From: Sterolibacterium sp052034445
GTDB lineage: Bacteria > Pseudomonadota > Gammaproteobacteria > Burkholderiales > Rhodocyclaceae
Reading direction: 5' to 3'
NCBI GenBank assembly: GCA_052034445.1
Contig: JBPOIN010000056.1
Coordinates: 1-7,261, forward strand
Length of the DNA: 7,261 nt
Below are positions 1 through 6,230 of the stretch, one piece after another (position 1 is the first letter of the stretch; each line of letters begins with the position of its first letter). The notes under the pieces were generated by a model that was given only the letters and a program-made list of their open reading frames with translations, had not been told where the DNA came from and did not search any database. The translations under genes and the position numbers were made by a program.

Positions 1-882
1 CGCCGTCAGCTGGGAGCCGGCGCGCGTATCGATGAAGGGCTGGACGAACTGCGGCGCCAGCGTCGCCAGATCAAGCGGCCCGCTAGCGAATTCGGCGGCG
101 AGCAACCGCCCCGCTTGCGCGCCCGCCGCCGGCTGCCAGCGCAGCGCAGCGCTGACACTGCCGACGCCATCGAGCGTCAGGCTGGCCTTGTCGACCGCCA
201 GCAGATCGGGCGCGAACTGCCCGCTCGCCGCCAGGCTCATGGCGCCGCTACGGTACAGCGGCGCCATGTACAGCTCACCGCGCGGCCAGTCGAGTTTCGC
301 CTGCCAGGTCCAGCCAGTCTTCTGGCGCGTCGCCGCGAACGCCAAACTGGCGTCGATCTTGTCGCCGGCCTGCGTGCCGGCCGCGTTGCCGAAGGCCGCG
401 CCGCGCAATGCCAGATGCCCATCAGTGCGTGCCGGCGTCAGACTCAGCCGCGCGTCGCCATGCCCGCCCGGATGCCAAGCCGCCAGCTCGGGCAGTAGTG
501 CGACGAGACTGGCGAGTTCACCGTTACGCAGTTCCAGCTCGACCAGTTTCGTCGCCGGGTGGTAGCTGAATTCAAGCGGCAAGGGCGCGACCGCAGGCTG
601 ACGCAGCGGCCGCAGTTGGCCACGACGGCAGCTGATGCGTTCCGCCGACATGGCAAATTCGCCGCAACGCAGCCGCACGCGGCCAAACGCGCGCGTACCG
701 ACGCTGAGCCGACCGATGTCAAGATCGGCGGCACCGCCATGAACCAGATGCAGGGTGATTTGCCGCGCCGAGAAGGCCGGATGCTCGATGGCGTCAAGCG
801 CCAGATCGAAGGTCTGGGCGCACAGCGGCAAGGCCACGACGACGCCGGAGCAACCGAGCAGGAAACGCATTGCCAGTTTCAT
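1..882 (-). CDS. Exported protein, possibly AsmA/YdbH-like, N-terminal part (runs off left edge)
   Basis: The frame is open from an ATG at 882 to base 1, giving 294 codons with no stop, so only the N-terminal part is visible. The protein starts MKLAMRFLLGCSGVVVALPL, a basic n-region followed by a hydrophobic stretch, with a plausible signal-peptidase cut after LCA near residue 22. The rest is rich in alternating hydrophobic and polar residues and in short repeated units such as ARLSLTPA, KASLTLDGVGSVSAALRW and SGPLDLATLAPQFVQPF. That pattern suggests a long beta-rich envelope protein of the AsmA/TamB/YdbH type, whose members are linked to lipid transport between membranes. I recognise the style rather than a diagnostic motif, so the family is tentative. 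The start overlaps the stop of the LysR gene as ATGA, which suggests translational coupling. An AGGA lies about 11 nt upstream of the ATG, which is rather far. A lipobox reading at LLGC (residues 8-11) is unlikely because the hydrophobic region before it is too short. Confidence 0.7.
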   Translation of the reverse strand, partial: MKLAMRFLLGCSGVVVALPLCAQTFDLALDAIEHPAFSARQITLHLVHGGAADLDIGRLSVGTRAFGRVRLRCGEFAMSAERISCRRGQLRPLRQPAVAPLPLEFSYHPATKLVELELRNGELASLVALLPELAAWHPGGHGDARLSLTPARTDGHLALRGAAFGNAAGTQAGDKIDASLAFAATRQKTGWTWQAKLDWPRGELYMAPLYRSGAMSLAASGQFAPDLLAVDKASLTLDGVGSVSAALRWQPAAGAQAGRLLAAEFASGPLDLATLAPQFVQPFIDTRAGSQLTA

Positions 883-1862
883 TTGATCGTTCGTCCTGTC
901 GCCCTCGTGCCGATTTCCTGTGCTGCTCCGTCCGGCCCTGCTGTCACCGATGAGACCGATTGGTCACGTTTTTCAATCAGGAAGTCTATCAGCGCGCGCA
1001 CCCGGGTCGCCATTTGTTCCCGCGACGGCACATACAGATAAAAGCCCGGAAATGGCTTCGACCAGTCTTCCAGCACACGCACCAGCCTGCCGGTCAGCAG
1101 ATGCGCACGCACGGCAATATCAAGGTGCTGTATCAGGCCCAAGCCATCGAGCGCCGCCCGGATCATGCTTTCATCGTCATTCGTCACCAGGCTGCCACCC
1201 GGTTGCATGACGAAGTCATGACCGTCGGCAACGGGCGCCGAGAAACGCCACTGGAAGATCGAGCCATTGGCGAAGCGGTAGGCGATGCCTTTGTGCTGGA
1301 TCAGCTCGGCCGGCGTCTGCGGCTTGCCATGCGCAGCCAAGTAGGCCGGCGAGCCGACGACGGCCATCTTCAGCAATGGCGTGATCGGCACAGCCACCAT
1401 GTGCGCGGCGAGATTTTCCCCCAGACGGATGCCGGCATCGCAGCCATCGGCAATGATGTTGGACATGCCGTCGTCCATGACCAACTCCAGCTCCAGTTTC
1501 GGATAGCGCGTGAGGAACTCGACCAGATGCGGTTCGAGCAATGAGCGGGCGGCCACCCGCGAGGTGTTGATCCGCAGCCGCCCTGCTGGCTCATCAGTTG
1601 TAGTGCCGACGTCGTGCACCGACTGCTCGATCAGCTGCAAGGCGGGCTGCAGGGACGCGTAGAGACGCTGCCCTTCTTCCGTCAACGACATGTCGCGCGT
1701 CGTGCGATGAATCAGTTTGACGTTCAGCCTTTGCTCCAACGATTTGAGGCTCTGCGACAAGGCGGCGCGCGAAATACCCATTTCGCCAGCCGCCCGGGAA
1801 AAACTGCGGTGCTGTGCGATGCGGACAAACACGGCGAGCGCCGGAAGCAGCGAAGGGTTCAT
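879..1862 (-). CDS. LysR-family transcriptional regulator
   Basis: This is a 327-residue LysR-type DNA-binding regulator of the CrgA/AaeR-like kind. The N-terminal winged helix-turn-helix spans about residues 5-62: LALFVRIA-like first helix, SFSRAAGEMGIS, recognition helix around RAALSQSLKSLEQRL (32-46), and the wing with LIHRTTRDMSLTEEG. A linker helix follows, and then a substrate-binding-like effector domain from about residue 85 to 298, where GRLRINTSRVAARSLLEP opens the first subdomain. The last 26 residues or so (302-327) form a low-complexity tail with no family counterpart that I know of. I chose the ATG at 1862 because MNPSLLPALAVFVRIA aligns with normal LysR starts. A GTG at 1883 would add seven residues. 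Neither start has a good Shine-Dalgarno. The divergent SDR gene is the likely target. The downstream gene overlaps as ATGA. The effector is unknown. Confidence 0.93.
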   Translation of the reverse strand: MNPSLLPALAVFVRIAQHRSFSRAAGEMGISRAALSQSLKSLEQRLNVKLIHRTTRDMSLTEEGQRLYASLQPALQLIEQSVHDVGTTTDEPAGRLRINTSRVAARSLLEPHLVEFLTRYPKLELELVMDDGMSNIIADGCDAGIRLGENLAAHMVAVPITPLLKMAVVGSPAYLAAHGKPQTPAELIQHKGIAYRFANGSIFQWRFSAPVADGHDFVMQPGGSLVTNDDESMIRAALDGLGLIQHLDIAVRAHLLTGRLVRVLEDWSKPFPGFYLYVPSREQMATRVRALIDFLIEKRDQSVSSVTAGPDGAAQEIGTRATGRTIK

Positions 1863-1870
1863 GGCGCGAT

Positions 1871-1888
1871 TGTAAATCACCACTTACA
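1871..1888. promoter_or_regulatory. Dyad TGTAA-N8-TTACA, candidate LysR operator
   Basis: TGTAA at 1871-1875 and TTACA at 1884-1888 form a perfect 5-bp inverted repeat with an 8-nt spacer, inside the spacer between the LysR gene and the divergent SDR gene. LysR regulators usually bind an interrupted dyad with T and A at its ends, close to the T-N11-A pattern. Here the inner TAA/TTA gives T-N12-A, so the fit is near rather than exact. The site lies 9-26 nt upstream of the LysR ATG. If the SDR transcript starts near 1950, the dyad is centred about 70 bp upstream, where LysR recognition sites usually sit. A short TAGCTA palindrome at 1903-1908 could be part of a second contact. No binding evidence is available. 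Confidence 0.35.
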
Positions 1889-1914
1889 TCTACACTCAGC
1901 ATTAGCTACTTATT

Positions 1915-1943
1915 TTGAGCCAATCATTTTCGTAACATATGGC
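1915..1943 (+). promoter_or_regulatory. Weak sigma-70-like promoter candidate for the SDR gene
   Basis: TTGAGC at 1915-1920 matches four of six bases of the -35 consensus. It is followed after 17 nt by TATGGC at 1938-1943, a poor -10 box with three of six matches. TAACAT at 1933-1938 is an alternative -10 but lacks a -35 at the right distance. A weak promoter would suit activation by the adjacent LysR protein. This is a guess from base composition and spacing, in the only AT-richer stretch nearby. Confidence 0.2.
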
Positions 1944-2022
1944 CGGTCAAGGTCATGCTCAGACGCCCGTGACAGCGAACACGCAGCCACTCGTTACCGA
2001 CAACCACTACAGGAATAATGCG

Positions 2023-2658
2023 ATGAAAAAGATACTTGTCCTTGGCGCCAACGGGCAGATTGCTCACTGGGTGATCCGGATGCTGGCCGCACGTGCCGAT
2101 ACGAAACTGACACTGTTCCTGCGCGACGCCAGCAAACTTTCGAGCCCGCTTCCGGGAAATGCGGAGGTTTTCCAGGGAGACGTGCTGGACATCGACCGGC
2201 TGCGCCAGGCCGTGATGGGCCAGGATGTCGTCTATGCCAACCTGGCCGGCGAAGTGGCCCAGCACGCCAGGAATATCGTCGCAGTCATGCAAACCACCGG
2301 CGTCAAGCGGCTGATTTCGGTGAACTCCCTGGGCATCCTCGATGAAGTGCCGGGCAAGTTCGGCGCCTGGAACAAGCGCGAGATCGGCGCCTATCTGGGA
2401 CCGTACCGGGAAGCGGCAGACGCGATCGAGGCATCCGACCTCGACTACACGATCCTCCGCCCGGCTTGGTTGCAGGATCTGGACGAAGTGGACTACGAGA
2501 TCACGCAACGCAGCGAAGCCTTCAAGGGAACCGAAGTCTCGCGCAAGAGCGTCGCCGCTCTGGTCGTGAAGTTGATCGAGTCCGCCAACTATCTGACGCG
2601 CGCCAATGTCGGCGTGAACAAGCCCGGCACCGATGGCGAAAAGCCAGCGTTTCTATGA
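2023..2658 (+). CDS. Atypical SDR-family NAD(P)-binding protein
   Basis: This 211-residue protein starts MKKILVLGANGQIA, a Rossmann first strand with the dinucleotide-binding loop G8-A9-N10-G11-Q12-I13-A14. It also carries the family's later signature around residues 139-148, DLDYTILRPAWL. It is the size of the small NAD(P)H-binding proteins of the NmrA/YwnB/atypical-SDR kind (PF13460-like), which are putative oxidoreductases or redox sensors in the cytoplasm. Y128 (GPYREAADAIEAS) lies where classical SDRs have YxxxK, but the lysine is absent, so classical SDR catalysis cannot be assumed. I chose the ATG at 2023 because AGGA at 2011-2014 sits 8 nt before it and the Rossmann strand begins at once. 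An upstream in-frame ATG at 1939 would add 28 residues without a ribosome binding site. It is the only plus-strand gene here and diverges from the LysR gene, which probably controls it. The substrate is unknown. Confidence 0.9.
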   Translation: MKKILVLGANGQIAHWVIRMLAARADTKLTLFLRDASKLSSPLPGNAEVFQGDVLDIDRLRQAVMGQDVVYANLAGEVAQHARNIVAVMQTTGVKRLISVNSLGILDEVPGKFGAWNKREIGAYLGPYREAADAIEASDLDYTILRPAWLQDLDEVDYEITQRSEAFKGTEVSRKSVAALVVKLIESANYLTRANVGVNKPGTDGEKPAFL

Positions 2659-2693
2659 CCGCGCCAGCATTCAGGTCAGGAAGCGCGGTTTGT
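2657..2693 (+). terminator. Possible terminator hairpin after the SDR gene
   Basis: ACCGCGC (2658-2664), starting at the last base of the SDR stop codon, can pair with GCGCGGT (2683-2689), with one more G-T pair outside. A short TTTGT follows. The 18-nt loop is large and the T-run poor, so termination would be weak. It faces the end of cysM, which converges from the right. Confidence 0.3.
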
Positions 2694-2724
2694 CGTCAAG
2701 GATGAAGGCGTGCCCCTTCGGCTC

Positions 2725-2743
2725 TCCCGCCGCTCAGGCGGGA
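2725..2743. terminator. Hairpin at the 3' end of cysM
   Basis: TCCCGCC (2725-2731) and GGCGGGA (2737-2743) form a 7-bp GC-rich stem with a 5-nt loop that includes the cysM stop codon at 2734-2736. There is no T-run on the minus strand, so this is not a standard intrinsic terminator. It may stabilise the mRNA 3' end or act between the two converging transcripts of cysM and the SDR gene. Confidence 0.3.
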
Positions 2744-3636
2744 AACACACCCGTCGACAGATAGCGGTCGCCGCGATCGCAGACGATCGAAACGATCACG
2801 GCATTCTCGACGCGCTCGGCGATGCGCATGGCGACCGCGAGTGCGCCACCCGAGGAAATCCCGGCGAAGATGCCCTCCTCATTGGCCAGCCGCCGCACCA
2901 TGTCCTCGGCCGCCGCCTGCCCCACCGATTCGGTCACGTCGACCAGCGCCGGGTTGAAAATCTTCGGCAGATAGGCCTGCGGCCATTTGCGGATACCGGG
3001 AATCTGCGCGCCGTCCTCGGGTTGGCAGCCGACGATTTGAATCGCCGGATTCTGCTCCTTGAGATAGCGCGAAACGCCCATGATGGGTCCCGTGGTGCCC
3101 ATGCTGCTGACGAAATGCGTCACGCCGCCGGCGGTGTCGCGCCAGATCTCCGGTCCCGTGCCGCGGTAATGCGCTAGCGGATTATCGGGATTGGCGAACT
3201 GGTCGAGGATGATGCCGCGCCCCTCGTCGCGCAGCTTCTCGGCAAAATCGCGCGCCGCCTCCATGCCGCCGGCCTTGGGTGTGAGGATCAGCTCGGCGCC
3301 GAAGGCATGCATGGTCTGGCGCCGCTCGACGCTCTGGTTCTCGGGCATGATGAGGATCATGCGATAGCCGCGCACGGCCGCCGCCATGGCCAGCGCGATG
3401 CCGGTATTGCCGCTCGTGGCCTCGATCAGCGTATCGCCGGGCTTGATCTCGCCGCGCGCCTCGGCGCCCAGGATCATCGACAGCGCCGGGCGATCCTTGA
3501 CCGAGCCGGCCGGGTTGTTGCCTTCGAGTTTAACGAGAAGGATGTTGTTGCGTTCGGCATTGCGCGTACCGGGAATGCGCTTGAGGCGCACCAGCGGTGT
3601 GTTGCCGACAAAGGTTTCGAGCGTATTGGAATTCAC
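2734..3636 (-). CDS. cysM: Cysteine synthase B (O-acetylserine sulfhydrylase B)
   Basis: This 300-residue PLP enzyme makes L-cysteine from O-acetyl-L-serine and sulfide in the cytoplasm. CysM enzymes can also use thiosulfate to form S-sulfocysteine. The N-terminus has the family start TLETFVGNTPLVRL. K47 in NPAGSVKDRPA is the Schiff-base lysine, TSGNTG at 74-79 is the substrate carboxylate loop, and SSMGTTG at 177-183 binds the PLP phosphate. IPGIRKWP at 212-219 is the CysM-type segment that separates it from CysK. GISSGGA near 260-265 supplies the serine facing the PLP nitrogen. Length matches the family (about 300). Translation starts at GTG (3636). No upstream in-frame ATG is close, and the residues directly after GTG align with other CysM starts. 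The ribosome binding site is poor. It lies 77 bp downstream of the CDF gene on the same strand, so cotranscription is possible, although a promoter-like TATCAT sits in that gap. Confidence 0.96.
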   Translation of the reverse strand: MNSNTLETFVGNTPLVRLKRIPGTRNAERNNILLVKLEGNNPAGSVKDRPALSMILGAEARGEIKPGDTLIEATSGNTGIALAMAAAVRGYRMILIMPENQSVERRQTMHAFGAELILTPKAGGMEAARDFAEKLRDEGRGIILDQFANPDNPLAHYRGTGPEIWRDTAGGVTHFVSSMGTTGPIMGVSRYLKEQNPAIQIVGCQPEDGAQIPGIRKWPQAYLPKIFNPALVDVTESVGQAAAEDMVRRLANEEGIFAGISSGGALAVAMRIAERVENAVIVSIVCDRGDRYLSTGVFPA

Positions 3637-3678
3637 GATGAAAAATCCGGCCGGGCCGTGGAATCAGGGCAGCCAAGC

Positions 3679-3684
3679 ATGATA
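3679..3684 (-). promoter_or_regulatory. Candidate -10 element for cysM
   Basis: On the minus strand TATCAT matches five of six bases of the sigma-70 -10 box and lies about 43 nt upstream of the cysM GTG. The -35 side is weak: TTGAGG lies only 14 nt away, and the 16-17 nt positions read GCTTGA or GGCTTG. It would allow cysM to be expressed apart from the CDF gene. Confidence 0.25.
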
Positions 3685-3713
3685 CATGAGCAGCCATGCC
3701 TCAAGCCAGCGAT

Positions 3714-4634
3714 TCAAAGCCGCCGGTCGAGTTCCTGATCAGCCATGGACAGCGGATCTTCCATGGGTTCGAGATGCGTCGTGACATGTGCATGTGGCAG
3801 GGCGCAACGGATATCGGCCTCGATGCGCTCGGCGAGGTCATGCCCCTGCTGCACGCTCCATTCGCCGGGCACCAGCACGTGCAGCGAGACGAAGGCGCGG
3901 CTGCCGGCCTGGCGCGTACGCAGGGCATGAAAGTCAAAGCCTTGGGCGCGATACGGCTGCAGCTGGGTTTCGATCTGCGCCAGATGCTCGGCCGATAGCG
4001 CGACATCCATGAGCCCCGCCGCCGAGCGGCGCATCAGTCGCCAGCCAGTCCACACGATGTTGGCGGCGACCAGCAGCGCGATCACGGGGTCAAGCCACAG
4101 CCAGCCAGACAACCAGACCAGCGCCACGCCAACGATCACGCCCACGGAGGTCCACACATCGGTCAGCAGATGATGGGCATCGGCTTCAAGCGTGATCGAG
4201 CGCTGTTTTTTGCCGACCGCCATCAGGGTGCGGGCGGTGAGTAAATTGATCACCGCGGCCAGCACCGACACCAGCAGACCCGCCCCCACGGCTTCGAGCG
4301 GCCGGGGATGCAGCAGCCGGTCGAGTGCGCTGTAGCCAATGCTGAGCGCCGCGAGCAGGATCAGGAAGCCCTCGAAAGCGCTCGAAAAATACTCGGCCTT
4401 GCCATGCCCGAAGGCGTGATCGTGATCCGCCGGCAACGCCGCCAGCGTCAGCATCCACAGCGCCATGATGGCCCCGGCCAAATTGACGAACGACTCAATG
4501 GCATCGGACAGCAAGCCCACCGAGTCCGTCAGCATCCAGGCCACGCCCTTGAGCAGGATGGTCGCCAGCGCCGCGGCGATCGAAAGCCACGCGTACTGTG
4601 TCAGCGATACGGGTCGTGCGCTTGTGTCGTGCAT
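3714..4634 (-). CDS. Cation diffusion facilitator (CDF) family metal exporter
   Basis: This 306-residue inner-membrane protein should exchange a divalent metal ion for protons and export it from the cytoplasm. Six hydrophobic segments can be placed at about residues 14-34, 40-66, 85-103, 116-137, 157-176 and 180-196. A C-terminal cytoplasmic dimerisation domain (about 203-290) follows. Family motifs are DSVGLLSDAIESFVNL in TM2, FGHGKAEYFSS after it (75-85) and EADAHHLLTDVWTSVGV entering TM5. The TM5 metal pair is H155-x3-D159 as in YiiP/FieF. Aligned through the PAD/HGKAE segment, the TM2 pair is E47-x3-N51 instead of D-x3-D or H-x3-D, so the metal cannot be named from YiiP. I chose the ATG at 4634 over the GTG one codon earlier because AAGG lies 7 nt upstream. 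The gene sits between the comEA terminator and cysM. No metal-responsive regulator or riboswitch is visible. Confidence 0.93.
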   Translation of the reverse strand: MHDTSARPVSLTQYAWLSIAAALATILLKGVAWMLTDSVGLLSDAIESFVNLAGAIMALWMLTLAALPADHDHAFGHGKAEYFSSAFEGFLILLAALSIGYSALDRLLHPRPLEAVGAGLLVSVLAAVINLLTARTLMAVGKKQRSITLEADAHHLLTDVWTSVGVIVGVALVWLSGWLWLDPVIALLVAANIVWTGWRLMRRSAAGLMDVALSAEHLAQIETQLQPYRAQGFDFHALRTRQAGSRAFVSLHVLVPGEWSVQQGHDLAERIEADIRCALPHAHVTTHLEPMEDPLSMADQELDRRL

Positions 4635-4682
4635 CACTCAGCCTTTGCTCAACATTGCGATCGTGCTGCCGGACGCACCATG

Positions 4683-4707
4683 AAAAAACGGGGGCCGCAG
4701 CCCCCGT
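4683..4707 (-). terminator. Strong rho-independent terminator of the hld-comEA operon
   Basis: On the minus strand an 8-bp stem, ACGGGGGC with GCCCCCGT (4700-4707 and 4688-4695), closes a 4-nt loop and is followed directly by six T residues (4688-4683). This is a textbook intrinsic terminator for transcripts coming from comEA, about 50 nt past its stop. The opposite strand has no T-run, so it works one way. It separates the heptose/comEA operon from the CDF gene, whose start lies about 50 nt further on. Confidence 0.9.
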
Positions 4708-4720
4708 ATCATACCGAACC

Positions 4721-4754
4721 CCTGCCTGCACGGCAGGCGGCGGCAAGCTGCCGA
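4721..4754. repeat. Two small hairpins between comEA and its terminator
   Basis: CCTGCC (4721-4726) pairs with GGCAGG (4732-4737) across 5 nt. Just beside it, CGGCA pairs with TGCCG across 3 nt (about 4741-4753). Neither has a T-run. They lie in the comEA 3' untranslated region upstream of the true terminator and may protect the transcript end or be incidental in GC-rich DNA. Confidence 0.3.
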
Positions 4755-4759
4755 AAAGT

Positions 4760-5197
4760 TCACTTCTTGCCGTCGCCCTTCGGTTCCTTGGACAAGGCGG
4801 CAGGCATGGCTGGCTTGGCCGGAGCCGCGCTGACAGCCGCGGGTTTTTCGGGTACGGCCGAAGCAGCCGGGCTGGCCGCAGCCGCAGCCGCAGCCGCCGG
4901 TTTGGCGGCGTGTTTGCCAGCCGGGGCAGCCGGCGCGCTGTTTGCACCACCCACCGTGATTTCCGTCTTGAGCTTGTCGAAGGTGGCATCGCCAATGCCC
5001 TTGACGCGCTTGATGTCATCGATGCTCTTGAAGTCGCCGCTCTTGTTGCGTTCGGCGATGATGGCCTTGGCTTTGACGAGGCCGATGCCGGGCAGCTGGT
5101 CGAGCTCGGCCTCGGTAGCGGTGTTGATATTCACGACGGCAAAAGCGCACTGCATCGCCAGGAACCACAGCACCAGCATCGAAAACAGTTTTTTCAT
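4760..5197 (-). CDS. comEA: ComEA-like helix-hairpin-helix DNA-binding protein, secreted
   Basis: This 145-residue protein belongs to the periplasmic ComEA family, which binds incoming double-stranded DNA and helps pull it across the outer membrane during natural transformation. A signal peptide MKKLFSMLVLWFLAMQCAFA ends in AFA with cleavage likely after A20. The mature part opens with VVNINTATEAELDQLPGIG, and the two HhH hairpins are LPGIG (35-39) and VKGIG (65-69), both intact. Residues 83-145 form a tail of 26 Ala, 10 Pro and 8 Lys among 63 residues, absent from minimal ComEA proteins. The ATG at 5197 has AAGGAG six nt upstream. The longer in-frame start at 5257 would spoil the signal peptide. 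It is 34 bp downstream of hldD and ends before the strong terminator, so it is probably the last gene of the heptose operon. A role outside competence cannot be excluded. Confidence 0.93.
   Translation of the reverse strand: MKKLFSMLVLWFLAMQCAFAVVNINTATEAELDQLPGIGLVKAKAIIAERNKSGDFKSIDDIKRVKGIGDATFDKLKTEITVGGANSAPAAPAGKHAAKPAAAAAAAASPAASAVPEKPAAVSAAPAKPAMPAALSKEPKGDGKK
4875..4898. repeat. Hexanucleotide repeat (GCCGCA)n inside comEA
   Basis: Three exact copies of GCCGCA (4875-4892) and one near copy GCCGCC (4893-4898) encode the eight-alanine run in the ComEA tail. Because the unit is six bases, slippage would add or remove two residues without shifting the frame. Confidence 0.8.
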
Positions 5198-5231
5198 GGG
5201 TTTCTCCTTGAGGAATGAGGACGACAGGAAA

Positions 5232-6230
5232 TCAGGCCTGCAACAGATGCTGAACATAGGCGCTCACGCCCTGCTCGACCGTGGCGAATTCGTCGCCATA
5301 GCCCGCAGCACGCAATGCGCCAAGATCTGCCTGGGTAAAACTCTGGTATTTGCCCTTGAGTGCTGCGGGAAAGGCGACGTATTCGATCATGCCAGCGGTG
5401 CGCAATTCGGCCAGGGTGAGCGGCGCTTCGCCACGGGCGGCGCGACAGGCATTCACGGTCGCGACGGCTACATCGTTGAACGACTGCGCGCGCCCCGTGC
5501 CGAGATTGAAAATGCCGGATTGCGGATTTTCGAGAAAGTGCAAATTGACCTTGACGACATCCTCGACGAACACGAAGTCACGCCGCTGCTCGCCATCGGC
5601 ATGACCGTCGCAGCCCTCGAACAGCTTGACGCGCCCCTCGGTCTGGAACTGATTGAAGAAATGAAACGCCACCGAGGCCATGCGCCCCTTGTGCTGCTCG
5701 CGCGGGCCATACACGTTGAAGTAACGGAAGCCGATGACGGGCGACAATTCCTGCGGATGCTCGCCCAGCCGACGACGCACGCGCTGATCGAAAAGGAACT
5801 TCGAATAGCCATACACATTCAGCGGCGCCTCGTATTCGCGGGCTTCCTTGAACACCCCGCCGCCACCATATACCGAGGCCGACGAGGCATACAGGAAGGG
5901 AATTTCCTCATCGAGACAGAATTCGAGCAGCGACGACGAATAGCGGAAATTGTTTTCCATCATGTAGCGGCCGTCGGTCTCCATGGTGTCGGAGCAGGCG
6001 CCCTGATGCAGGATCGCCGACACGCTGCCATCGAAATAGCCGCCTTCGACGAGTTCGAGAAATTCGCGCTTGTCGATGTAGTCGGCGATTTCGCAATCGA
6101 CAAGATTCTTGAACTTATCGGCGCGGCTCAGATTATCGACCGCGATGATATTGGTATGGCCGCGCGCGTTGAGGCCCTTGACGAGGTTCGAGCCGATCAG
6201 GCCGCAGGCGCCTGTCACGATGATGGTCAT
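5232..6230 (-). CDS. hldD: ADP-L-glycero-D-manno-heptose 6-epimerase
   Basis: This 332-residue cytoplasmic enzyme inverts C-6 of ADP-D-glycero-beta-D-manno-heptose to give ADP-L-glycero-D-manno-heptose, the donor of inner-core heptose in lipopolysaccharide. It is an extended SDR protein. MTIIVTGACGLIGSNLVKGLN holds the NADP-binding G7-x2-G10-x2-G13 loop, D32-N33 ends the second strand, SSASVYG lies at 116-122, and Y140-G-Y-S-K144 is the YxxxK pair. FRYFNVYGPREQHKGRMAS at 168-186 contains K181, which lines up with the second catalytic lysine of E. coli HldD. FNLGTGRAQSFND near the C-terminus is also typical. Length fits the family (about 310-335). The ATG overlaps the hldA stop as ATGA, and AAGGA lies 6 nt upstream inside the end of hldA, so translation is coupled. 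Confidence 0.97.
   Translation of the reverse strand: MTIIVTGACGLIGSNLVKGLNARGHTNIIAVDNLSRADKFKNLVDCEIADYIDKREFLELVEGGYFDGSVSAILHQGACSDTMETDGRYMMENNFRYSSSLLEFCLDEEIPFLYASSASVYGGGGVFKEAREYEAPLNVYGYSKFLFDQRVRRRLGEHPQELSPVIGFRYFNVYGPREQHKGRMASVAFHFFNQFQTEGRVKLFEGCDGHADGEQRRDFVFVEDVVKVNLHFLENPQSGIFNLGTGRAQSFNDVAVATVNACRAARGEAPLTLAELRTAGMIEYVAFPAALKGKYQSFTQADLGALRAAGYGDEFATVEQGVSAYVQHLLQA

Noticed and set aside
32..1041. Plus-strand open frames opposite the left-edge gene and the LysR gene.
   Set aside because: The minus-strand frames give a signal peptide and a clear LysR protein. The plus frames give only Arg/Ala-rich composition with no motifs or ribosome binding sites.
1945..1955. A GGTCA direct repeat (1945-1949 and 1951-1955) upstream of the SDR gene.
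   Set aside because: A 5-bp unit repeated once is expected by chance, it lies downstream of the probable promoter, and it has no dyad symmetry.
1939..2022. A longer start for the SDR gene at the ATG at 1939, adding 28 residues.
   Set aside because: There is no Shine-Dalgarno before 1939, the added residues are not part of the Rossmann fold, and AGGA is well placed before the ATG at 2023. The 1939 ATG also lies within the likely promoter.
1924..2508. A 194-codon minus-strand frame under the SDR gene.
   Set aside because: It is the complement of a gene with clear Rossmann motifs and has no recognisable domain of its own.
5198..5257. A longer comEA start at 5257.
   Set aside because: It would put 20 residues in front of a perfect signal peptide and overlap hldD, while the ATG at 5197 has AAGGAG at ideal spacing.
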